From positions 496,001 to 560,000 of the forward strand of contig NZ_JACIEB010000001.1 of assembly GCF_014196635.1 (NCBI RefSeq): DNA of 64,000 nt, read 5' to 3'. This DNA is from Sphingobium fontiphilum. GTDB taxonomy: Bacteria; Pseudomonadota; Alphaproteobacteria; Sphingomonadales; Sphingomonadaceae. Below are positions 32,389 to 42,165 of the stretch, piece by piece. Numbering within the stretch: position 1 is the first letter of the stretch; every line of letters begins with the position of its first letter. The notes below the pieces were generated by a model. That model was not told the DNA's origin, ran no database searches, and worked only from the letters and a program-made list of their open reading frames with translations. Made by a program: the position numbers and the translations under genes.

Positions 32389-33207
32389 CTATTTCCGGAA
32401 AATGCCCGCCAGTTCGACCGTCAGCGGCGGTTCATCGCGCAAAGTCGCTTCGCGGATCGCGCTGTTCTGCTCGTCGGGTTCAAAACGGGTCCAGCCGCCC
32501 CGGCCCAGCTTTTCGAGCGGGCGATAGCGGACTTTATATTGCATCCGCGGCGACCCCTCGACCCAGTAGCCCAGATAGACATAAGGCAGGCCCGCATCCC
32601 GCGCCCGCAGGATATGGTCCATGATGATATAGTTGCCCAGCCCCTTGCGCTCGGGCGATTCCGTATCGAAAAAGCTGTAGATCATCGACAGCCCGTCACC
32701 CTGCCGGTCGGTCAGGCAGGCGCCGACCAGACGGCCGGGGCGACCGCCCTCGCCACGCTCGCGATATTCGATCACGTTGGTTTCGACCGGGGTCTGCTCG
32801 ACCATGTCGGCAAAATCCATCTCGTCCATTTCGGTCATGCCGCCGCCGGGGTGGCGCGCGCGCAGATAGCGTTGCAGCAGCGCGAACTGCTCCTCGGTCG
32901 ACCAGGGTTTGCACGATGTGACGAGCAGATCCTCGTTCCGGCGGATCAGCCTGCGCTGCGTCGCATTGGGACGAAATTCGTCGGCCACCACGCGCACCGA
33001 AACACAGGCGGTGCATTCCATGCAGCTTGGACGGTAGGCGACATTCTGGCTGCGACGAAAACCGATACGACCCAGCGCATCGTTCAGTTCAGTCGCGTTG
33101 CCGCTCGACAATTCGGTGAACACCTTGCGCTCGCTGCGCCCGGGCAGATAGGGGCATGGCGATGGATTGGTGACGAAGAAACGGGGAAACCGAAAGGGTG
33201 CCGTCAC
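32389..33207 (-). CDS. bpt: aspartate/glutamate leucyltransferase (N-end rule)
   Basis: Transfers leucine from Leu-tRNA to proteins with N-terminal Asp or Glu, marking them for ClpS/ClpAP degradation. The protein (272 residues) has the ATE/Bpt N-terminal cysteine region CPYLPGR and [16 protein letters not shown], and the C-terminal acyltransferase-like part with [28 protein letters not shown] and [22 protein letters not shown]. Length and motifs fit Bpt rather than eukaryotic-type Ate1. It stands alone between a shared terminator and a 146-bp gap. Confidence 0.93.
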   Translation of the reverse strand: MTAPFRFPRFFVTNPSPCPYLPGRSERKVFTELSSGNATELNDALGRIGFRRSQNVAYRPSCMECTACVSVRVVADEFRPNATQRRLIRRNEDLLVTSCKPWSTEEQFALLQRYLRARHPGGGMTEMDEMDFADMVEQTPVETNVIEYRERGEGGRPGRLVGACLTDRQGDGLSMIYSFFDTESPERKGLGNYIIMDHILRARDAGLPYVYLGYWVEGSPRMQYKVRYRPLEKLGRGGWTRFEPDEQNSAIREATLRDEPPLTVELAGIFRK

Positions 33208-33353
33208 GCGCCTGTCTCCCCGATAAAGGCTGAATCCCGCTGCATCATCGCGCGACTATGCCGCCCGCTCGCGCCCGTGAAAAGACCGTTTACCACGAAA
33301 GGTAACGCGACAGCAGAAAAGTCCGACCGGACGAGTCGCTGCCGCGTTTAATT

Positions 33354-34601
33354 TCAGGCCGATTCGATCAGCGACGTTTCATATCCTCCGTCGATCAGCG
33401 CGTCGATCAGGCGGGTGAGGTGCGCGCGATCGCGGGTTTCGCACTCGATCTCCGCCACCAGCCCCTTGGCGGGCAGCGATGTGAAAACGCGCTGGTGATA
33501 GACTTCGATGATGTTCACCTGCTGCTCGTCAAATATGCGCGCCACATGGAACAGCGACCCCGGCCGATCCTGCAACCGGATGCGCAGCCGCGCCAGCCGC
33601 CCCGACCGCGCCAGATCGCGCAGCAGCACATTGGCCAGCAGGCGCGTGTCGATATTGCCGCCGGTCAGCACCAGCCCGACATTGCGCCCGGCAAATTGCT
33701 CGCGATGGCTGAGCAGCGCGGCAAGCCCGGCCGCGCCCGCGCCCTCCACAACCGTCTTTTCGATTTGCAGCAGCAGGCTGACCGATTCCTCCAGCCGCCG
33801 CTCGCTGACCAGCAGCACATCGTCGGCCAGCCGCTCGACAAAGCGTCGGGTATGTTCGCCCGGCTGCTTGACCGCGATGCCCTCGGCCAGCGTATCGCCG
33901 TCGCACGCCAGGGTCTCGCCCTTGATATAATCATACATGGACGGATAAAGTTCGGCCTGCACGCCGATCAGGCGGATGTCGGGCTTCATCGCCCGCGCCG
34001 CCGTCGCCATGCCCGAAAACAGGCCGCCGCCACCGATCGGGATGATCAGCGTGTCGATGGCGGGCGCATCCTCCAGCATTTCGATGGCGACCGTGCCCTG
34101 CCCCGCCATGATCGCCGGTTCGTCGAACGGGTGGACGAAGGTCAGCCCCTGCTCGACCTCCAGCTCGCGGGCGCGGGCATAGGCATCGTCGAATTTCTCG
34201 CCATATTGCACCACGGTCGCGCCATGACCCTCGGTCTGCATGACCTTCACCGTGGGGGTGGTCGTGGGCATCACGATGGTCACGGGCACGCCCAGACGCT
34301 TGCCATGATAGGCCAGGCCCTGGGCATGGTTGCCCGCCGACGCGGCGATCACGCCCTTGGCCTTCGCCGCCTCGTCCAGTTGCAACAGCCGGTTGAGCGC
34401 GCCACGCTCCTTGTAGGCGGCGGTGAACTGAAGGTTTTCGAACTTCAGCCACACGTTACAGCCCAGCATAGTCGACAGCGTCTGGCTGATCAGCGTCGGC
34501 GTATGGACGATGGCGCCCGCAATGCGCAGCCGCGCCGCCAATATGTCGTCGACGGATATGGGCAGCGGCAGGCTGCTCTCGATCTTGCTGAGCGTGTTCA
34601 T
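33354..34601 (-). CDS. ilvA: threonine ammonia-lyase with ACT domain
   Basis: PLP enzyme converting threonine to 2-oxobutyrate, feeding isoleucine synthesis. Lys64 in AAYKERGALN is the expected Schiff-base lysine; the glycine-rich PLP phosphate loop IPIGGGGLFSGMA is present. Residues about 335-415 are an ACT-type regulatory domain (DRPGSLFHVARIFDEQQVNIIEVYHQR). The 415-residue length is that of the short biosynthetic/catabolic form with one ACT domain, so ilvA is a working symbol; tdcB-type or serine use is possible. Divergent from the dehydrogenase gene at 34699. Confidence 0.85.
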   Translation of the reverse strand: MNTLSKIESSLPLPISVDDILAARLRIAGAIVHTPTLISQTLSTMLGCNVWLKFENLQFTAAYKERGALNRLLQLDEAAKAKGVIAASAGNHAQGLAYHGKRLGVPVTIVMPTTTPTVKVMQTEGHGATVVQYGEKFDDAYARARELEVEQGLTFVHPFDEPAIMAGQGTVAIEMLEDAPAIDTLIIPIGGGGLFSGMATAARAMKPDIRLIGVQAELYPSMYDYIKGETLACDGDTLAEGIAVKQPGEHTRRFVERLADDVLLVSERRLEESVSLLLQIEKTVVEGAGAAGLAALLSHREQFAGRNVGLVLTGGNIDTRLLANVLLRDLARSGRLARLRIRLQDRPGSLFHVARIFDEQQVNIIEVYHQRVFTSLPAKGLVAEIECETRDRAHLTRLIDALIDGGYETSLIESA

Positions 34602-34698
34602 GGCGGCGGCACCTAGCGTAAATTTGGCGACGAAGAAACTGGCACTGGCGGAAAAGTGGCCCTATGGCGAAGGCTCACCTCCTATCCATGCGGGACAT

Positions 34699-35568
34699 AT
34701 GGCTAATATCGCGTTTATCGGCCTTGGCATCATGGGCGGCCCCGTCGCGGGCCATCTGGCGAAGGCTGGCCACAGCCTGACCGTCTATAACCGTTCCATC
34801 GGCAAGGCGAAGGCCTGGATCGAAACCTATGGCGGCATGGTCGCGACCAGCCCGGCCAAGGCGGCGGAGGAGGCCGACATCGTCATCAGTTGCGTCGGCA
34901 CCGACGACGACCTGTCCGCCGTGACGCTGGGCCGCGACGGCGCCTTTCGCGCGATGAAGCCGGGCAGCCTGTTCATCGACCACACCACCGTGTCGGCGCG
35001 CATCGCCCGGCAATTGTTCGTGGAGGGCGAAAGTCGCGGCATCCACAGCGTCGACGCGCCGGTTTCCGGGGGTCAGGCGGGCGCGCAGAACGGCAGGCTG
35101 TCGATCATGTGCGGCGGCACGCAGCCGGCGGTGACGGCGGCAAAGATCGTCATGCAGGCCTATGCCGCGCGCATCGTCCATGTCGGCGGCGCGGGCGCGG
35201 GCCAGACGACCAAGATGGTGAACCAGATCGCCATCGCCGGCGTGCTTCAGGGCCTGTCCGAAGCGCTGCGCTTCGCCCAGGCGGCCGAGCTTGATCTCGA
35301 CAAGGTGTTCGAAGCCATATCGGGCGGCGCCGCGCAAAGCTGGCAGATGGACAATCGCTGGAAGACAATGGCCGCCGACCAGTTCGATTTCGGTTTCGCC
35401 GTCGACTGGATGCGCAAGGATCTGGGCCTCGCGCTCGAAGAAGCGCGGGCCAACGGATCGACCCTGCCCGTCACCGCCATGGTCGACCAATTCTATGCCG
35501 ATGTGCAGGCGCTGGGCGGCAACCGGCAGGACACCAGCGCGCTCGTCCGCCGGATCACCCGCGCATGA
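34699..35568 (+). CDS. beta-hydroxyacid dehydrogenase (3-hydroxyisobutyrate dehydrogenase family)
   Basis: A 289-residue NAD(P)-dependent oxidoreductase. The N-terminal GLGIMGGPVAGHLAKAGH is the dinucleotide loop, the substrate-binding DAPVSGGQAGAQNG motif lies at 119-132, and the catalytic lysine is Lys172 in GAGQTTKMVNQ. Possible substrates include 3-hydroxyisobutyrate, tartronate semialdehyde or succinic semialdehyde; the sequence does not decide. The ATG at 34699 was chosen because family members begin two or three residues before the GxGxxG strand; an open frame continues upstream antisense to the threonine deaminase start. It overlaps the next gene (ATGA). Confidence 0.85.
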   Translation: MANIAFIGLGIMGGPVAGHLAKAGHSLTVYNRSIGKAKAWIETYGGMVATSPAKAAEEADIVISCVGTDDDLSAVTLGRDGAFRAMKPGSLFIDHTTVSARIARQLFVEGESRGIHSVDAPVSGGQAGAQNGRLSIMCGGTQPAVTAAKIVMQAYAARIVHVGGAGAGQTTKMVNQIAIAGVLQGLSEALRFAQAAELDLDKVFEAISGGAAQSWQMDNRWKTMAADQFDFGFAVDWMRKDLGLALEEARANGSTLPVTAMVDQFYADVQALGGNRQDTSALVRRITRA

Positions 35569-37283
35569 GGGCCGCGGTGCTGGCGGCCATCTCCGCACTC
35601 GCCCTGCCTGTCCCCGCGTTCGCCACGGGCCTCGTGGACAATGTCAACGGCATCACCGTCGGCGCCGACGGCAAGCTGCAACATTTCAACGCCATGCTCA
35701 TCAGCGACGATGGCAAGGTGGAAAAGCTGGTGCAGGGCAAGGTCGAGGAGCCCGCCCCGCCCAAACGCGCGAAGAAACGGCGCAAGGGCGATCCCGAAGC
35801 GCCGCCCGCGCCGCTCTACAGCTTCCGCCTCGACGGTCTGGGCAAAACGCTGATTCCCGGCCTGATCGACGCGCATGGCCATGTCATGGGCCTTGGCCTG
35901 TCGCTCATCACGCTCGACCTGTCCGACACGACGTCGCTGGCGCAGGCGCAGGAAAAGATCCGCGCCTATGCGCGGGCCAATTCCGGCCGCAAATGGATTG
36001 TCGGCACGGGCTGGAACCAGGAAGTCTGGGGCCTTGGCCGCTTCCCCACCGCCGCCGAACTCGACGCCGCCGTGGGCGACATTCCGGTCTGGCTGGAGCG
36101 CGTCGACGGCCATGCCGGCTGGGCGAACAGCGCGGCGCTGAAGGCCGCCGGGATCACCGCCGCCAGCAAGGCGCCAGCGGGCGGCCGCATCGAAATGGCG
36201 GGCGGCCAGCCCAGCGGCATCTTCGTCGACAAGGCGATGGACCTCGTCACCCGCGTGGTTCCCCCGCCCGCGCCCAAGGATCGCGACATCGCACTGGAAA
36301 AGGCGCAACAGGCGCTGCTCGCCACCGGCATCACCGCCATCGCCGACATGGGGACCAGCATCGACGACTGGCAGGCGTTCCGCCGTTCGGCCGATCGCGG
36401 CGCGCTGCGCGTGCGGATCATGGCCTATGCGGCTGGCCTCGACAATCTCATCACCATCGGCGGGCCGGGGCCGACGCCATGGCTTTACGACGATCATCTG
36501 CGCCTCAACGGCATGAAGCTGCTGCTCGACGGCGCACTGGGGTCGCGCGGGGCCTGGCTCAAGGCCGATTATGCCGACGCGCCGGGCCAGCGCGGCCTGC
36601 CGATGATCGGCGACACCCAGCTTCGCAACCTGATGAGCCGGGCGGCGATGGACAATTTCCAGATCGCCGTCCATGCCATCGGCGACGCGGCCAATGCCGA
36701 ATTGCTCGGCGCGATCGAGGAACTGGCCGAAACATACGGCGGCGACCGCCGCTGGCGCATCGAACATGCGCAGATCATCGACCCGGCCGACCTGCCCCGC
36801 CTCGCCCGCAACGGCATCATCGCCTCCATGCAGCCCGTGCATGAAGCGTCGGACTGGCGCATGGCCACCGCCCGCATGGGCGAGGCGCGGCTGAAGGGCG
36901 CCTATGCCTGGCGCTCGATGCTCGACAATCGGGTGCCGCTCGCCTTCGGCTCCGACACTCCGGTGGAAAGCCCCAACCCCTTCCCCGGCATCGCCGTCGC
37001 AATGACGCGCGAGGACGCAAAGGGCGAGCCCCTTGGCGGCTGGATGCCGCAGCAGCGGATCAGCTTCACCGAAGCGCTGGCCGCGTTCACGCGCGGCGCA
37101 TCCTATGCCGGTTTTGCCGAAAAGCGGTTCGGATCATTGGAACCGGGCCAGCGCGCCGATTTCCTGCTCATCGACCGCGACATTTCCAACACCCGACCCG
37201 CCGACATTCGCGGCACGCAGGTGCTAGAAACCTGGATCGGCGGCAAGCGCGTCTATGTGAAGGGGCAGGCGGCGAAAGAGTAA
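35565..37283 (+). CDS. secreted amidohydrolase (Amidohydro_3 / YtcJ-like)
   Basis: A 572-residue metal-dependent hydrolase. Residues 1-20 (LAAISALALPVPAFA) are a signal peptide, so it is likely periplasmic. Amidohydrolase motifs are present: GLIDAHGHVMGLG (metal HxH), AVHAIGDAAN, RIEHAQIID and AFGSDTPVESPNPF (metal aspartate). The N-terminal part also has a lysine/arginine-rich PPKRAKKRRKGDPEAPP insert near residue 65. YtcJ-like proteins act on N-acyl or carbamate substrates; the real substrate is unknown. The start overlaps the dehydrogenase stop, so the two genes are coupled. Confidence 0.85.
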   Translation: MRAAVLAAISALALPVPAFATGLVDNVNGITVGADGKLQHFNAMLISDDGKVEKLVQGKVEEPAPPKRAKKRRKGDPEAPPAPLYSFRLDGLGKTLIPGLIDAHGHVMGLGLSLITLDLSDTTSLAQAQEKIRAYARANSGRKWIVGTGWNQEVWGLGRFPTAAELDAAVGDIPVWLERVDGHAGWANSAALKAAGITAASKAPAGGRIEMAGGQPSGIFVDKAMDLVTRVVPPPAPKDRDIALEKAQQALLATGITAIADMGTSIDDWQAFRRSADRGALRVRIMAYAAGLDNLITIGGPGPTPWLYDDHLRLNGMKLLLDGALGSRGAWLKADYADAPGQRGLPMIGDTQLRNLMSRAAMDNFQIAVHAIGDAANAELLGAIEELAETYGGDRRWRIEHAQIIDPADLPRLARNGIIASMQPVHEASDWRMATARMGEARLKGAYAWRSMLDNRVPLAFGSDTPVESPNPFPGIAVAMTREDAKGEPLGGWMPQQRISFTEALAAFTRGASYAGFAEKRFGSLEPGQRADFLLIDRDISNTRPADIRGTQVLETWIGGKRVYVKGQAAKE

Positions 37284-37290
37284 TTCGCCG

Positions 37291-38985
37291 TCAGAAAGGC
37301 CGCTTCTCGCACCCCAGCCGCGCCATGCGGTGGCGCAGCGCATCGGGGCGGCCATAGCTCCAGCGCGCCAGCGGCACGCCCAGCGGGCGGAACTCGGCCC
37401 GGTCGAACAACGCCACCGAATAATTGGCGCACAGCATCTCGACCTGCTCCATCCGCAACATGCCAAGGTTCATCACAATGGGCAGCCCCGGCTGGCCATC
37501 GTCCCCGCGCACCAGATCGGTGACGAACAGGCCGCCGCGCGGGTCGATCAGCACCACGTCATAGCCTGAATCGCGGATCATCCGGTGGCTGGCGGCATAG
37601 GGCGCGACGAAATCATGCGCCCGCATCGTCAGGAACGCCGCCATGCCCAGCGCGATCAGGCACCCCGCCCATAATGTCCGCGCCGCCCGGTCCGGCCGCA
37701 ACCGCGTCCAGCCCATGGCGGCGAGCAGGCACAGCGGCCCGATAAAGCCATGGGCGTAGCGGAACCCCCAGCCATAGCCCTGCGCCAGCGACAGCCCCAG
37801 CCCCGCCATCCCGCCCAAGGCCAGCGGCAGGGCGATGTCCCGCCCCCGCAACGCCTTGCGCCAGTCGATGCCGGCGACGCCGACCACCGCCAGCGGCAAC
37901 AGCAACAGATTGTTCCACGCAACAAAACGGCTGATATTCACCAGCGGCTGCCATTTGGCGGCCAGCCGGTCGAACAGGCTGCCGACCTTGTCCGCCACGC
38001 CCGCGCTCGGCCGCACATCGGTCGCCGGGCCAAGCTGGTCGATCAGGAAGGCGGGCCAGATTTTCGCCCACAGGATGACGATCGCCGCCAGCACCGCGAC
38101 ATGAAACGCCGCCTGCCCCCATTTGCGGCCCAGCAGCATCCACAGGATGAAGGGCGCGATGAAGATCGGCGGGAAATGCCATTGATGCAGCCCCGCCGCG
38201 ACCAGCGCGACCAGCCCCGCCGCGCCATGGCTCCACCAGCGCCCGTGCAGCACCAGCGCCAGCCAGACCATGTTGAGCGCGAAATGGCCGGTCATCGCAT
38301 AGGGCGTCATCGCCGTGACGAACAACTGGCTGGATGTGAACGCCATCATCAGCGCCGCCCACACCGCGCCCGGCTGAGCGGGAAACAGCCGCAGCGCCAC
38401 CCGCCACAGCGCGCCCAACCCCACCGCCAGCATAACGGGAGAGGCGACATCCGGGTCGCCCAGCCGCCAGAAAATCGCCTGCACCGCGCTGTTCACCGGC
38501 AGATAGGCCGCCGTCCAGTAACGCCCCGCGCCAAAGGGCGAGAAGAACTCCGGCATGATCGCGCGGCGATACAACTGCCATTCGGGCGGGATCGGCCGCC
38601 CGATCATCCCGTCCTTCATGTAAGCGGCGGCGAAACGCGCGACTTCCTCGTCGCGCGACAGGATATAATCCTGAAAGACCAGATAATGGCCCGCCCATGC
38701 CGCCAGCGCCATCAACGCGATCAACGGCAGCACGGTGCGCGCGTTGGGCGCGGGGAACGCCAGCGCCGCGCCGCCGCGCCGCCCGATCACGAACGGCGCC
38801 GCCAGCGCCAGCGCCATCGCGCCCGCCAGCAACGCCGGAAAATCCTGCCCCAGGAACAGGATCACCGCCAGCGACAGCCCGCGCCCGAACGTCAGGTGCC
38901 ACAAAAATGCGCCGCCCGCCCACAGGATGATGGCCAGCGCCCCCGCCAGCATCACCCGGCGCGGATCGACACCCCGTGCGCTCAT
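37291..38985 (-). CDS. polytopic membrane protein, GT-C-like
   Basis: A 564-residue inner-membrane protein with about ten to twelve hydrophobic segments and a periplasmic-type C-terminal soluble part (about 470-564). The arrangement, a first loop after helix 3 to 4 with acidic and arginine residues (LSRDEEVARFAAAYMKDG) and a long loop SPFGAGRYWTAAYLPVNS, resembles GT-C glycosyltransferases or polysaccharide assembly membrane proteins, but no signature is certain. It is the last gene of the minus-strand polysaccharide group and overlaps the FkbM gene by 4 bp. It may transfer a sugar from a polyprenyl carrier; a polymerase role is another option. Confidence 0.55.
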   Translation of the reverse strand: MSARGVDPRRVMLAGALAIILWAGGAFLWHLTFGRGLSLAVILFLGQDFPALLAGAMALALAAPFVIGRRGGAALAFPAPNARTVLPLIALMALAAWAGHYLVFQDYILSRDEEVARFAAAYMKDGMIGRPIPPEWQLYRRAIMPEFFSPFGAGRYWTAAYLPVNSAVQAIFWRLGDPDVASPVMLAVGLGALWRVALRLFPAQPGAVWAALMMAFTSSQLFVTAMTPYAMTGHFALNMVWLALVLHGRWWSHGAAGLVALVAAGLHQWHFPPIFIAPFILWMLLGRKWGQAAFHVAVLAAIVILWAKIWPAFLIDQLGPATDVRPSAGVADKVGSLFDRLAAKWQPLVNISRFVAWNNLLLLPLAVVGVAGIDWRKALRGRDIALPLALGGMAGLGLSLAQGYGWGFRYAHGFIGPLCLLAAMGWTRLRPDRAARTLWAGCLIALGMAAFLTMRAHDFVAPYAASHRMIRDSGYDVVLIDPRGGLFVTDLVRGDDGQPGLPIVMNLGMLRMEQVEMLCANYSVALFDRAEFRPLGVPLARWSYGRPDALRHRMARLGCEKRPF

Positions 38986-39737
38986 TCGCCCGCCAGCAGC
39001 GCGCGATTGACGAAGATGCCGTCCATCTCGACCAGCCGGGGGAAATGCCCCTTGTTATTGGCGAAAAAGGCGGATGGCGCGAAATTCCGCGCCTCCAACC
39101 ATTCGATCATCGCCCGATATCCGGTCCCGCCCTCATAGATCGGCCGCACGGCCAGTTCGGTCTGCACGCCCGCCATCTGCCCGATCATCGCGCCCGCGCC
39201 TTCGCAGACGGACAGGTCATGGCCCTGCGTGTCCATCTTCAGGAATGGCCGCCTGAACCCGTGCGCCGCCGCCAGTTCGGGGATCAGCGTGTCGATACGG
39301 CGGCAGGCCATGTCGACGCTGCGCGTCACCACATTGCGTTCAGCGAAGATCGCGTCCTGCCCTTGCGCGGGCTTTTCCAGCGAGCTGAACTGGTCGGCCG
39401 CCATGATGTTGAAGCTCGCCGTCCCGTCGAAATCGGACAGCGCGATATTGAACAGATGCCAGCGCGCATCCCCCGCCGCCCGCTTTGCCAGCCCGCCGAA
39501 AATCTCCGGGTTCGGCTCGAACGACAATATCGCGCCCGCAAAGCCGACATCGCGGCGCAGCATGGTGGCATATTGGCCATGGTTCGCGCCGACGTCGATC
39601 ACGCAGTCGACGGCAAAGGCCGACAGGAAGCGCCGCAGCGACAGGATTTCGGGATATTGATGGACGCGGCCTGCCACCGCCAGCCGAACCGCCAGCCAGC
39701 GTTGCGCCAGTTCCCGCGCATAACGATTGTCGCTCAT
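38982..39737 (-). CDS. FkbM-family methyltransferase
   Basis: A 251-residue SAM-dependent methyltransferase. The SAM-binding VIDVGANHGQYATMLRRDVGF (about 50-70) and AILSFEPNPEIF match the FkbM family, often found in surface-polysaccharide loci where it O-methylates sugars. PFLKMDTQGHDLSVCEGA is the characteristic second half. It overlaps genes on both sides by 4 bp (ATGA), showing tight coupling in the polysaccharide operon. The methyl acceptor is unknown. Confidence 0.85.
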   Translation of the reverse strand: MSDNRYARELAQRWLAVRLAVAGRVHQYPEILSLRRFLSAFAVDCVIDVGANHGQYATMLRRDVGFAGAILSFEPNPEIFGGLAKRAAGDARWHLFNIALSDFDGTASFNIMAADQFSSLEKPAQGQDAIFAERNVVTRSVDMACRRIDTLIPELAAAHGFRRPFLKMDTQGHDLSVCEGAGAMIGQMAGVQTELAVRPIYEGGTGYRAMIEWLEARNFAPSAFFANNKGHFPRLVEMDGIFVNRALLAGE

Positions 39738-40873
39738 CGGCCCAATATGCTCCGATACACCGTCATCGTCTTCAGGGCCGTGTCCTTCCAGTTGCTCAGG
39801 GCCTCGCCATATAGCCGCGCGCTCGCCCCGACCGCCAGCCTGATCGCGGGGCTTTCGATCATGGGCAGCATCGCCTCCGCCAGCGCGGGCGCATTGCCCG
39901 CCGGCACGCGCGCCGCCACCCCCTCTGGCAGGGCGGCGAACATGCCCGCGTCCGACGTCACCATCGCCTTGCCATAATGGAGCGCCGACAGGAACGCCCC
40001 GCTCGAATCGATATGGCGATAGGGGAAGGCGAGCAGGTCGGCCTTGCGGATATGGGCGTCCAGCCGCTGCTCGCGCAGGAACCCGAAATCGGTCAGCAGA
40101 TTATGGCCGAACCCCGCCGCCTCGACGCTGGCGATGATGGGCGCGACATCCATGAACGGCTTGCCCGCCAGCATCAGTTCGAACCGGTGCCCCCGCCGCC
40201 ACAGGTCGATGCAGGCCGCGACCAGCAGATCGACGCCCTTATAGGGGCGCATAGTGCCGAAAAAGAGCAGCCGGGGCGCCAGCGGATCGGGCGCCGCCTC
40301 CATGTCCGCCGCCGCCGCCCGCGCCAGCCGCATCGGCGGGTGCGGCACGACATGCAGCCGCGCCTCGTCCACGCCCCGCGCCAGCAGCGCCTCGCGCGTC
40401 GTGTCGCCATGGACGATCAGCGCGTCGAACCGGTCGAGCAACGCCGCATAGCCCCGCCCCTGCACCCCGGCATCGGCATGATAGGCGTCGGCATTGTGGA
40501 CCGTATGGACCAGCCGCGTGCGCCCCGACAGGCGGCGCAGCAAATGCTTGTCGGCCGGGGCCAGCGGCAGCCACTGAAAATGGGCGACATCCGCGTCCGC
40601 CATGCCGCGCAGCGATCCGGCGAGGCAGGTCGCGCCATATTCCGCCGCCTTGGCGATGCGAAAGGCCGCCCCCTCGCCCAGCAACCCGCGCGCCCGTTCC
40701 GACCAGCGGAAAAAGCGCGGGCGATAGCGATAGCCCTGCGGCTCTATCGCATCGGTCGCGCGCATCGGGCGACCCAGCAGCGTCACCGCCGCCCCCTGCG
40801 CCGCCAGCGCCGCGCACAGGCTGTCGTCATAGCGCCCGGTGAACAGCGACGGGTCGACCATCGCCACCTTCAT
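39734..40873 (-). CDS. glycosyltransferase, GT4 family
   Basis: A 379-residue GT-B glycosyltransferase. The N-terminal MKVAMVDPSLFTGRYDDSL and DVAHFQWLPLAP segments, the acceptor-side LVHTVHNADAYHAD, and the donor-side LLFFGTMRPYKGVDLLVAACI and SSGAFLSALHYGKAMVTSDAG are typical of GT4. No membrane segment; it acts on the cytoplasmic face of the inner membrane. It sits between the flippase-like gene and the FkbM gene, overlapping both. Confidence 0.85.
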   Translation of the reverse strand: MKVAMVDPSLFTGRYDDSLCAALAAQGAAVTLLGRPMRATDAIEPQGYRYRPRFFRWSERARGLLGEGAAFRIAKAAEYGATCLAGSLRGMADADVAHFQWLPLAPADKHLLRRLSGRTRLVHTVHNADAYHADAGVQGRGYAALLDRFDALIVHGDTTREALLARGVDEARLHVVPHPPMRLARAAAADMEAAPDPLAPRLLFFGTMRPYKGVDLLVAACIDLWRRGHRFELMLAGKPFMDVAPIIASVEAAGFGHNLLTDFGFLREQRLDAHIRKADLLAFPYRHIDSSGAFLSALHYGKAMVTSDAGMFAALPEGVAARVPAGNAPALAEAMLPMIESPAIRLAVGASARLYGEALSNWKDTALKTMTVYRSILGR

Positions 40874-42165
40874 CGCGCAACGCTCCGCACCAGCGCGCGC
40901 AGCGAGACCGCATGGATGGCCGCCGCGATCAGCAGCGCGAGCGCGTAAAAGGCCAGGAATGCGTCGTCAAAGCGCCCGCCGACCATCGCCGCCAGCGGCA
41001 CCGCCAGCAACGAGCCCGCCAGGAATGGCAACGACCGGACCAGCAAATGCCCGAACCGCCCCAGCGCCGATTGCAGATAGACGGAGACGCACATCACCGC
41101 CAGCGCAGCGAGGCCGACGACGATCAGCGCGATCTCGCCCATGCCGATCGCCGCCTTGCCGTCGAACAGTTCGAAAAACAGCCATGGCCCAAAAAGGAAC
41201 AGGCCCGCGCCAGCCCCCGCCGCCATCACCCCCGCGCCGGCCAGCGCCCGCGCGACGATCTGGCGAAACCGCAAGGCATCCCCCGCCTGATAGGCCCGCG
41301 TCGCGCGGGGCAAGGCCGCCTCCACCAATGCCCGCACCGTCATCGACAGCGCCCGCGACATCTTGAAGAAAAAATCGAACAGCAACAGCGGCCGGGCGGC
41401 GTCGCTCGCCAAGGTGATGAGGAAATAGGGGCCGTTATAGGCGATGATTTCCGACAGGGTGAAGGCCGCCGACAACGCAATGTCGCGCAGATAGCGGTCG
41501 CGCACATGGCCGCCGCCGACATGCCACGCCATCCAGTGCCGCCCGCTCATCGCCAGCCGCCGGTGCAATATCGCCAGCGCCAGCGCCAGCGCGATCAGCG
41601 CCACCGCGATCTGCAACGCCACCGACAATGTGATGTCCAGCCCGCCCAGCGCCGCCATCAGCAGGCTGATCGTCGCCATCCGCCGCGCGCAGTCGATCCC
41701 CTCCCACGCCAGATTGGCGTCCACCGCCGCCATCGCCCGCTTGGCGAGCAGGCCCGGCAGGTTGAGGCAGGCCGACAGGAAAAAAAGCCCAAAGAGCAGC
41801 GGCATCCCCGTCGTCAGCCATCCGCCCGCCAGCGCCATCCCCACGGCCAGGCCGCCCAGCACAATCAACGCCAGCAGCATCAGCATCAGCACGCCCAGCT
41901 CTTCCGGCCGGAAATCATCGTCCGCACCCTTCAGCCAGTGCCGCCGCAGCCGCGCATAAAGGATGCTGGTCAGCCCGAACTCGGCCGACACGGTGAAATT
42001 GCCGAACGCGACCAGCAACAGGAAGGCGCGAAATTCGTCGAGCGGCAACACCCGCACGAACACATAGGTGACGGCAAAGCCCCAGATCAGCACCAGCGCG
42101 ACATTGGCCAGCTTCACGCCCGCCAATATGCGCGCCGATCCCTCCATCCGGGCCAGCAGGCTCAT
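40870..42165 (-). CDS. polysaccharide flippase-like membrane protein (Wzx/MATE-type)
   Basis: A 431-residue polytopic protein with about 12 hydrophobic segments, a positive N-terminus (LLARMEGSARILAGVKLANVAL) and the LTSILYARLRR and ALPRATRAYQAGDALRF loops seen in Wzx-like lipid-linked oligosaccharide flippases. It lies in the middle of the glycosyltransferase genes with 4-bp overlaps on both sides, consistent with moving lipid-linked sugar units to the periplasm. Sequence motifs in this family are weak, so the call rests mostly on topology and context. Confidence 0.7.
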   Translation of the reverse strand: MSLLARMEGSARILAGVKLANVALVLIWGFAVTYVFVRVLPLDEFRAFLLLVAFGNFTVSAEFGLTSILYARLRRHWLKGADDDFRPEELGVLMLMLLALIVLGGLAVGMALAGGWLTTGMPLLFGLFFLSACLNLPGLLAKRAMAAVDANLAWEGIDCARRMATISLLMAALGGLDITLSVALQIAVALIALALALAILHRRLAMSGRHWMAWHVGGGHVRDRYLRDIALSAAFTLSEIIAYNGPYFLITLASDAARPLLLFDFFFKMSRALSMTVRALVEAALPRATRAYQAGDALRFRQIVARALAGAGVMAAGAGAGLFLFGPWLFFELFDGKAAIGMGEIALIVVGLAALAVMCVSVYLQSALGRFGHLLVRSLPFLAGSLLAVPLAAMVGGRFDDAFLAFYALALLIAAAIHAVSLRALVRSVAR